This document shows positions 55,828 through 64,000 of a DNA stretch of 64,000 bases, one piece after another (within the stretch, counting starts at the first letter, position 1; the number at the start of each line of letters is the position of its first letter). The notes beneath the pieces were generated by a model. The model was not told the DNA's origin. It ran no database searches and was given only the letters and a program-made list of their open reading frames with translations. Made by a program: the position numbers and the translations under genes. The stretch lies in assembly GCF_004379255.2 (NCBI RefSeq), contig NC_056039.1, forward strand, positions 5,090,501 through 5,154,500, given 5' to 3'. The DNA is from Salvia splendens (lineage: Eukaryota; Streptophyta; Magnoliopsida; Lamiales; Lamiaceae).

Positions 55828-58800
55828 TCATCTGGATGCCAATGACCAAAAATTTAACAAGAAAGAAGGCAATGCGGCAAACCAACTGAGGAAGGCCATA
55901 GCAGTAGCAGTTTCAAATTCTGTGCAATGATTTTTACTACAGGCGGCCAGATCGTTCCCAATCAGAACAGTAATGCCTGCTGATGCACATGCTGCAGCAA
56001 ACGTTAGGTTAGAAGTAACCTGCAGCAGCCAACAAAAAAAAGTGGTTTAGATTTAATAAACATGAGTCCTGCTTCTGAGTTCATAAACCAACAGTGCATT
56101 CTTGATGAAATGGTGCACTGTGCTCAAATTGAGCATGGGATACAGAGTGCCAATGTTATGAGAACTTTTGCAGATTACAGTTGAAAATTATTTAACCCGG
56201 GATGAAATCAATAGAAGTCACTTAATAAAATAATTCACAAAGCAAACATCACAATCTATGCAAATAATAATAGATACCTAACATGCCATTTTTTTAATTA
56301 ACAGATTCTCTTCTAAGAATATGAAATTGTTTCATGCACACCTTTAGTTTGGATTCAATAGTAGCATATCTCAATCTGCCCACCCTTGTCAGTCTGGTTT
56401 TACCATGAAGAAAATGTCACAAACAAAGTATATGCAAATGAGGGGCTACAATATCGATTAATGATAGTATAACTTTCTGCAGGACTTTAGCAGCCAACAC
56501 TTATGGAAGTTGTGAATACAGTGATAAGTATTAGTGCATGATTCCGATAGACTGAAATGAGCATCACCATAGTCAGTTGCAAAACAAATGCCAATAGGGT
56601 TGTCAGCAAACAAAGATAGATGTCAAGTGGCAGGGATAAAACTACACATTACTGTTCACATCTATAATCTATAAGTTATAATGCTCAATGCCCTATGCAC
56701 TACATGCTGAATTCAAAAATTTTACCAGACAGCCAAAGAAATATAATTCAAATATACACAAATTGCTTCGTTTAAAAGATAAAAGGGCAGATACATAGTG
56801 AGACCACCAAGACTAAGACAAAGGTGCTTGACTTTTAACTATTTTGCGCACTTATGATCTGTGAGTATATGGTTTCTTAACCTTGGAGACACTTACCCCA
56901 TCACCAACAGCAAATAACCTAACAGCTTGAGGATTCTGCAAACGGCGTCCCACAAGAAGTGCATAAGCATCAGTAATTCCTAATAAAATGCTCCATATGC
57001 TTTGCAAACCAGTAGCAGCAACAAGGTAGCTAAGAGAGAAAAGAATAAGGAAAACTAAGTTAGTTTTGCAGTGGAACATCATCTATACAGAGTCAAGTTC
57101 CACATCATCCTTAAAATATATGTTGGTTACTAAGGTGTAAGCTTCAGAGGGTTCTTGGAAACTAGGTGCAGGTACTTACCTTCTTGAAAAAGTTCACAAA
57201 GTAAGAAAATAAATACAATTCCATAATCCATATGATAAAGTTGATAAGCCTCATAACACATCAGAAGTCATATTCCGGACGTCAAAGATTTGTAAATCTA
57301 AGACAAATGTTCCCAATAAAGGACAAGTACAAACTTATATACTTATTTATGCCATTTTTGTAGTCCTTATAAAGAGCTAAAAAGGTACATGGTCAAGAGA
57401 AGGAAAATTGAAACCATGCACTTACTAATTCTCAAAAATATATTTATAATTCTTTATCCACCTGTTAGATTACTTCTTATCATCATTAAAGCCATGGTTA
57501 GTGTGTGTGCGTAGGCCTAGCAATAGAGTGTTTAATGACTAAGGCCAAAGATATTAGGTTTGCGTCCACTGGTGCATGGTCTTTAAATTTAATGTTGCAT
57601 TTACCAAAAAAAGGATGATCCACATGGTCAACAAGTCAGCCTAATACCTAATCCTCTTCTTAATCCAATTCTAAAATTTCCAGATGGACACTTCCTATAT
57701 CTTCTCAATCATTCTCTATAGATTCAATGTCTTCATCTCTAAGTATATCCGTTGTACTTATACAAATTGTAAGTTAAAGAATGTACTTATACAAATTGTA
57801 AGTTAAAGAACCTAATTCCAGCAATCACCCCCTTCTTTTGCCATATTGGTCATGTTGTAAACTTGTAAGGTGCAAACCTTAACTGAGTAGTGTGCCTCCA
57901 AGGTGCTAATACATTAAGGTTTTCACTTCATGCCCTAAGTTTGGGGAGAATTATTGACTCTTAAAACTTTGTGTTCTTTTTTACCTTGTGAGCAGTAAGA
58001 AAGATGTAGGAGACCAAGCTGCCCAGTTGAAAATATCTCTACTTTGTTGGTTACATGATTCAGTTTTGTAGCTTAAAGTACAGATTCAAGGTCCAACTGT
58101 CCAAGGACTGGGTACAGTCAGATGTAAACCATAAGCTTGCAAGATTAGATAAACAATACACCTTGCCAACAGAAAGTGGTACAGAATTGCCGAGCACGGA
58201 GAAAGGACATAACATTCTACTACTACTTAACTTTTACGATGGATCATAGATGTATACAGAGGTGGGACATTTTGACTTTTTTTATTGCTGGTGGATATTT
58301 ACACACTAGTCATTTTTTTCCCTTAAAATTACATAGTATGTGGGAAAATTTCATATTGCCTTATAGGTATTTTCGTGAAGGACTTATTCTCACTGTTAGG
58401 ACTTAATATCCTGAATAACATTGCTCTGATATATTATCTGAAAGCCTAATCTTATCATGGATGTCCAAAGATTTCATGAAAGAGCGTATACCCTCTAATC
58501 GAACTAGCGGCTTCTCACAAGTCACAACCAACAAAAACAAAATATTTTCTCAAGATAAACAAACACATGGACTTTATAAGTCCAGTCAAACTAATACTCT
58601 ACAGGTACCTTTAATCTAAGGCAGCTAGAGTTATATTCACAAAACTACATAGCGTGCAGAGAGCTGAATCTAATCAGAAATTTTAGAGAATTACATTTAA
58701 GTTGTATGATTTGAGTATTTTCTTAATGTTAATACCGATAAAATAAGTAAAGAAATTCAGCGTTATAGCTTTCTCAGAAGCTCAGCAGGCATTAAGAAAT

Positions 58801-59187
58801 TCCTTTAGTTTGCTGGGATGACAACTCTGATCGCATCCATCCTCAAAGCCAAGGTAAGATATAAACATACAGTAGTATAAAAAATTTGATCAAACAACAG
58901 TCACTCCATAACCAGTAACCGAATTATAAAAAATCTGGAGTATATGCGAAAGGATTACTAATATACCAGAAGGCGGTGACCGACGGGAAGTCACTGGTGG
59001 TTGCCATAACGGCGAGCGCCACCGCCGCGAACAGAAACTGACAGACGCGCAACACCAGACCGCCGACCGTCCCCGGCATGCCTTGGAGATCCTTCATCCG
59101 CACGCGCGGCAGCGGCACGTTCCCCGCACCCTCCGTCTGCAGCGGCGGCGCCTCCACTGGATGCACCGCTCCCTGGCTCAGATTCAT
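55828..59187 (-). CDS. CASP-like four-transmembrane protein (CASPL5 type)
   Basis: Three exons, 59187-58967, 57029-56897 and 56019-55828, give 181 residues with GT-AG introns of 1.94 kb and 0.88 kb. The cytosolic N-terminus contains a Pro/Gly-rich stretch. The four hydrophobic segments are [20 protein letters not shown] (with the family Arg), [20 protein letters not shown], then [19 protein letters not shown], and [20 protein letters not shown]. (Exon 1 ends within the codon for the Cys or Tyr before LVAATG, so the join is CYLVAATG.) CASP-like proteins form plasma-membrane domains; the CASP founders organise the Casparian strip, and the role of this subgroup is less clear. It converges with the REV-like gene: their stop codons are about 500 bp apart. 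Upstream (59188-59345) is a GC-rich leader or promoter. Confidence 0.88.
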
Positions 59188-59345
59188 TTGGCTCGCAATT
59201 AATTCAACGGCGCAATTGAATCCACGATTTCGAGGACGACCTATAAAAAAAGAGGAATTACGACGGATGACGCCGTCGATTCCGATCTAGGCCGGCGGCG
59301 ATGAGATGTCACCTGAACTGAGGTTCGGAATCGGCGGAGCGATTT

Positions 59346-59842
59346 TCAGGTGAGGTGGGCCACGGCTGCTGAGTGGGGGTCCCACTTGGGTAGTAGGAGT
59401 AGATGTTTGGTTTGGTTGATTGCGCTAACTTCTTCTGGTTGTAGTTAAACTATGTCCAAATAAAGTTTGCTTCATGTTCACACTCCTCATATAATAACTA
59501 CAAATATTCATTCGCTACTCAAAATTGTTTCAAATTATTTTTAATCCCTAAAGTTCTTAGATTTGTGCTTTTAGAGCATAATATAATTTTTTATTTATTA
59601 AAAATGATTATCTAATTCGTACACTCTGAATAAAAATCAATTCAGTCAAATGCATAAAAATATGGAGTACTATAAATTACAATTCCTAAATGATCAAATT
59701 AAAATCATACGAATACATAGTCTAAAATTTTACACTACTTTATGAGTTTTGTCCCAATGTTGAGTAAGCAAGAGCTTGATAATTGGTATGGGTTGTTGTT
59801 CCGTATCATTATCTTCGCAGTAGTTGATATTCATCCCAACAC
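59346..59842. other. Intergenic stretch, nothing supported
   Basis: AT-rich DNA between the CASP-like promoter region and a Harbinger derivative. No gene or repeat is supported. Confidence 0.4.
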
Positions 59843-59845
59843 TTA

Positions 59846-60497
59846 GAGCATCCACTATAGGCTCAAAGGGGGCGGATGGAAAATCGGGGCGAGGAGGGGG
59901 CGGTCTATAGTGGACCGGACGCCCGCCCCGGGGCGGACAGAAAAAAAGGGGGCGGGGCTAGGGCGGTAGAGGCTTCGGCGACTAGGGGGCGAGGACGGGG
60001 CTGTGGTGGTGGCGGGGGGCGATGGCGGGCGATCCTATAGTGGGGCGATGGGCGTCCGCCCCATTTGAATTTTTTTTTTCTTTTCGAAAATCACTAATAA
60101 ATACTATTCCTCCACCATCTATTTTTACACACTTTCCCACCCTTCATTTTCACACACTTTCCCTTCATTCACTATCTACACTTTCACTCTAAAAAAATGC
60201 ACGGTGGAGACGACGAATCCCCTGGCTCGCACGAATCGGGATATGGAGGCAATCCTTCCCAGCCGTCGGGATATTCGGTCTCGATTACCTCATTTTATAA
60301 TTATTTCAATTCAGCCGATTTAAAAACGAAACGAAAAAATTAAAATGAAAATTGGTTATTAAATTTCGGGGCTATTGAAAGTGTCCGCCTATAGTGGGGC
60401 AGTGGAGGAAAAAATTGGGGCTATGAACAAAAAATTGTGGCCGTGGACAAAAAAAGGGGGCGGGGCTATTGGGGAAGGCCACCTATAGTGGATGCTC
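59846..60497 (+). mobile_element. Harbinger-derived non-autonomous element (652 bp)
   Basis: Inverted ends GAGCATCCACTATAGG and CCTATAGTGGATGCTC, with TTA at 59843-59845 and 60498-60500. The left 200 bp are G-rich ('gggggcgg' words). At 60197 a short frame starts MHGGDDESPGSHESGYGG, similar in style to the start of a Harbinger ORF, and ends after about 48 codons. It is probably an internal-deletion derivative. Confidence 0.82.
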
Positions 60498-60838
60498 TTA
60501 ATACAAATTATTGTGATTTGTGAGGCTCGATTTGGTTTTAAATGCCGAATTTACATACACCATTTAGATAAAAATTGATGCTAAATTATGTCAAAAAAAT
60601 TATAGATATACCACTGAATATATCTACAATTATTTAATTGTCACTTAAAATTGTGTATGCTTTTTAAGTTTTACCTTAAACATATTTTCTTTTATTTGTT
60701 CATCTTATTTTGTGTAAGTATTTACAAAAGATCATGCGATTTGTACAACTCATTAGTATTATTTATAATAATAATAAGCTTAAAAATGAAATAAATTGAA
60801 GTCATTTTGACTAATTGTCACTTGCTAATAGTGCTAGT

Positions 60839-61539
60839 CAGTGTTTTGAAAACCGGACCGGATCGGCCGGACCGATTCGGCCGTAAACCGGTGCTCAGTC
60901 CAATCCGGTTTACCACTTTAAACAACCAGAAGGTTGAGCCGTTTTGGATCGGATGAACCGGGCGGTTCGACCGAGAACCGCCAATCGGTTGAACCGTTTT
61001 TTCAAAATTTTCAATGATTTCTTCAAAATTTGAGGCCAACTCCATTACCACTCCACCACTTCAATTGTTGTGATATATCAATAACTTTAGTTATTCTTAT
61101 AATCAATGAATAAATTTCATTCAGTCTATGATTAATTATTATTTTTATAAATTGATTAATTAGTTATGACCAATTGTAAATAAAATAGGTTAGTTATATA
61201 TTTGTTATTTAATAAACTTTAATAGTAATTTATTACACTAAATATGAATATTGTCATATATATATATATCTAATTAAATATAAATTTTAATATATTAGGT
61301 GCATATTTATATAATTATATTTATATTTCACTAAAATTTAGTTATACTTATCCACAATTAAATTTAATAATATTTATTATTCACTAAATTATATATTTAC
61401 ATATATCAATTTGATCAAAGTTACATTTTATTATATAATAAATTTGATATATTTATATAATATATATTGTCTGACCAGTCGAACGGTGAACCAATAGTTT
61501 CACCGGTTTGCTTGCCGGACCACAGTTTTCAAAACATTA
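60839..61539. mobile_element. Non-autonomous hAT-type element (701 bp)
   Basis: A perfect 8-bp duplication GTGCTAGT flanks it (60831-60838 and 61540-61547). The ends are CAGTGTTTTGAAAAC on the left and TAATGTTTTGAAAAC reverse-complemented on the right, followed by 'cgg...ccgg' words. It has an AT-rich middle and no gene. It sits about 360 bp before the SAPS-gene ATG. Confidence 0.85.
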
Positions 61540-61899
61540 GTGCTAGTATTAACAGACACGATGAATTGTTTGCTACCCTCATATTTCAGTGCATAATAAT
61601 AACGGAAAACGAAAAAAGAAAGAAAAGAAGTCAAGTAAGCTTCTTCTCCACATTCAATCTCCCAAAACTAGGGTTTTCCTGCCCCCACCACACTTCTTTC
61701 GCTCCAAATTCCCCTAAACCCCTCCTTTCAAATCTCCACACACCATCTCCTTCTCTTCCTATCTTTGCCTTTACTGACTCACAATTACTGGTTTACAGAT
61801 CTGTTCAGCTTCTTCTGCTTGTCTAGCTGCTCGCCGTCGCCGCTGCTCCGGCTCTTACCTTCAGACGGTCATTTCCCCGCGTGTTTATGCGTAGACAAC

Positions 61900-64000
61900 A
61901 TGTTTTGGAAGCACGCAGCTCTTTCTACTTCTTCTCCTGTAAGTCAACAGGACGAGTTGTTGCTTTTTTTTGTCAGCTACCTGTCTCGGTTAAGTCGGAT
62001 TCGCAGTTGTTGGATTCATGATTCATGAAGTGATTTTGGTGTTGAATTACCTTTTCCATGTTGGTTAGTGGAAAATCCAAGCTGGATGGGGAACTTAAAG
62101 CTTTTGCTGGCCTAGTTATCAGCTACTTGTTCTTTCACATTTGTGTTTGTTTGACTAGTAGATTAAGTTATTGATTTTCTTTATTTGCCTATGAACCACT
62201 TATCATATTACGTCATGTGGTTACATGACCTTAACCACCTCCAGTAGAGGCAGAGAGATGTTTTACCTTCTCGATGGTAGAGACCGCTCCTCTGGTTCTG
62301 CTTTGAACCAAAACGGCTTTCTTGGTTTCTTTATATCCAATTAATAATTTACTTTGACTGATTCTCATAGAACTCATGCAAAAACTAAGTCGATGGCAAC
62401 CTTGTGGAGATCATTAGTTGCAGTTTCTTAATGAGCTAATATGCCTCTGTTGTCCCTGCTTGCTAAATGCTAATAGAACAGTACAAAGGAATGTTAAATA
62501 ATCTTCTCAAAACCACTCAAGTTGTCATCTGTTCAAGTGGATAGCTGTGGGAACTGGGATGAATGAATCATTTTTCAATTTTACTTACCTGGCTCGTTTG
62601 AGGGGAAGCCTGAAATGCAATTCTGATCAACTTATACAATGGGTCTAGAACAGGATGATACAGAAGTTTGCTAGCTTAAAAGGAAAAATATGAAACTGAC
62701 CTGATTTCCTATTCTGCTATTCATCAATGGGAGTAAAATTCTAGTTCTAATCTCTTAAGGTTGGTCTGGAGGATGGGATTTGTGTCCTGAAAAAGTTGTA
62801 TGCTAATGCGGAGTGCAGTAAGAATTCTTCTTTATTGTCAAAGGTGCTGAATCTAGTTGGTCTTACTCTTATCTTTGAAATACGTCTAATAAATGGAATT
62901 AGCAAAAAAAGGAATTTTAAACACACTATTTATCACAAGGTCAAACAATCAATATAATGGCAAAATAATAAAAATATAACCGTATTTTCTGCTAACCAAT
63001 AATAGAACTTTGAAATCAGTGAGATGCTTGCCTGTTTGATTGTATGCATAACATCATTTTGATGGGAAATGGTGAGCATGATAAAGAAGAGGTTAGTGAC
63101 AGTTAGTTGAAATGAAGGCTATACAAAATTTCTAGCACTTGTACAACCTAATTATTTCTGTCAAAATTTTGCCAATATGATTCTTAGTAATCTGACCATA
63201 ATGTATTAGCTCAAGTTTTCTGTGCGAGAACTAAAGTCCTCTTCTTTTTATGCTGCATATATAAGAATCACGATGATTCTGCTTTGCGCTCATCTATCTA
63301 GTATTCTAGTGGCTACTCACTCTATCCTTGTACCTTTGCTTCATTCCAACTTATTGGCTTGAGAGATTGTAATTGAAGCTCAACGTTTAGTTGTAATTGA
63401 AGCTCAACGTTTAGTTTAAGTCTCTTTAGGAAAAAGCTTTCACGGCTTGAATTCTTATGTACACTTGGTCCTTCTGTTTGTCTTCATTTACCTGTGTTGA
63501 CAAAATGCTTCTTGCTTCAGGTTGAGTCTGTGCTCGACAAGGAAAACTTTACACTGGAAGAGCTCTTGGATGAAGAGGAGATAATCCAGGAGTGCAAAGC
63601 ATTAAACAGCCGCCTCATAAATTTGTATGACCCTGCATGTCTCTCTTACTCATTTACCATAAAATTAATGCACATGTTCACCTTTCGTTGGAAATATTGA
63701 CCTGTTGATTATGCATTAACTTCTTTGGTTTCAGTTTGAGAGATAGAGCTCAGGTTGAGCAGCTGGTGCGATATATTGTTGAAGAATCCCCAGAGGATGC
63801 AGATAGCAAACGGACTTTCAAGTAAGTTCACATACTAACAAATTTTAAATAATTCATAATTTATCTTCTTATTTGGTTCTTCTCTCAGATGTAAATAGAA
63901 GTTTGACACACACAGGTGCAATTTTTTTCTAGTACATCAGTTGTTTCATCTGTGACTAAATCCTTTCTCCCCATGCTTTAGGTTCCCTTTTGTTGCGTGT
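61900..64000 (+). CDS. SAPS-domain protein (PP6 regulatory subunit-like), 5' part
   Basis: The first exons of a gene that runs off the window: 61900-61938, 63521-63624, 63735-63821 and 63982 onward, with GT-AG sites. The reading starts MFWKHAALSTSSP. It continues with VESVLDKENFTLEELLDEEE and IIQECKALNSRLIN, then LRDRAQVEQLVRYIVEE and SPEDADSKRTFK, then FPFVAC at the edge. This is the conserved N-terminus of SIT4-associated (SAPS) proteins, which bind PP6-type phosphatase catalytic subunits and direct them to substrates. Intron 1 is 1.58 kb and holds no recognisable gene; it has a short tandem duplication ('gtaattgaagctcaacgttt', about 63369-63412). The leader (about 61620-61899) is CT-rich. 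Confidence 0.93.

Overview
This window is nuclear DNA of a flowering plant: AT-rich, with genes split by short GT-AG introns, plant-only gene families and many plant transposon families. The gene set is eudicot-like. A Lamiales or other asterid source is a guess from overall feel, not something the sequence proves.

Layout. (1) 1-6.2 kb is a rearranged duplicated locus: two direct copies, plus an inverted copy, surround one small gene for a secreted cysteine-rich protein (3240-3593, minus strand). Nested hAT and Stowaway insertions differ between the copies and give a relative history. (2) 7.0-10.4 kb holds a complete 12-exon pectin acetylesterase gene (minus). (3) 11.3-20.3 kb is transposon-rich intergenic DNA with a decayed PIF/Harbinger transposase, a hAT element and Stowaway-type MITEs. 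(4) 20318-31494 is a full-length, apparently very young Ty3/gypsy retrotransposon of the Tat type on the minus strand. It has 5-bp target duplications (GAATA), gag-protease and pol in one frame separated by a single UAG in a leaky context, two RNase H domains, and a spliced antisense gene between pol and the 3' LTR. (5) 31838-32317 is an intact S40/DUF584 senescence-regulator-like gene 343 bp beyond the retroelement. (6) 35.2-48.0 kb carries three more Harbinger elements: a transposase pseudogene, a short deleted element, and an element that keeps only an intact Myb-like ORF. (7) 49.1-49.6 kb is a Mutator-like inverted-repeat element upstream of (8) a complete 18-exon class III HD-ZIP gene of REVOLUTA type (50577-55333), with its miR165/166 site split by an intron. 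(9) 55828-59187 is a three-exon CASP-like membrane protein gene (minus). (10) 59.8-61.5 kb has another Harbinger derivative and a hAT element. (11) From 61900 the window runs into the 5' part of a SAPS-domain (PP6 regulatory subunit-like) gene.

The host genes are unrelated single-copy functions: cell-wall pectin, senescence or stress, leaf and meristem polarity, plasma-membrane domain, and phosphatase regulation. They do not form a pathway. The most interesting material is in the mobile fraction: the in-frame UAG with a tobamovirus-like readthrough context, the LTR enhancer-like repeats that differ by exactly two units between the LTRs of one element, the spliced antisense gene, and the splitting of the two Harbinger genes over separate elements. 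All exon coordinates were read by eye from reading frames and GT-AG sites; none has been checked against transcripts.
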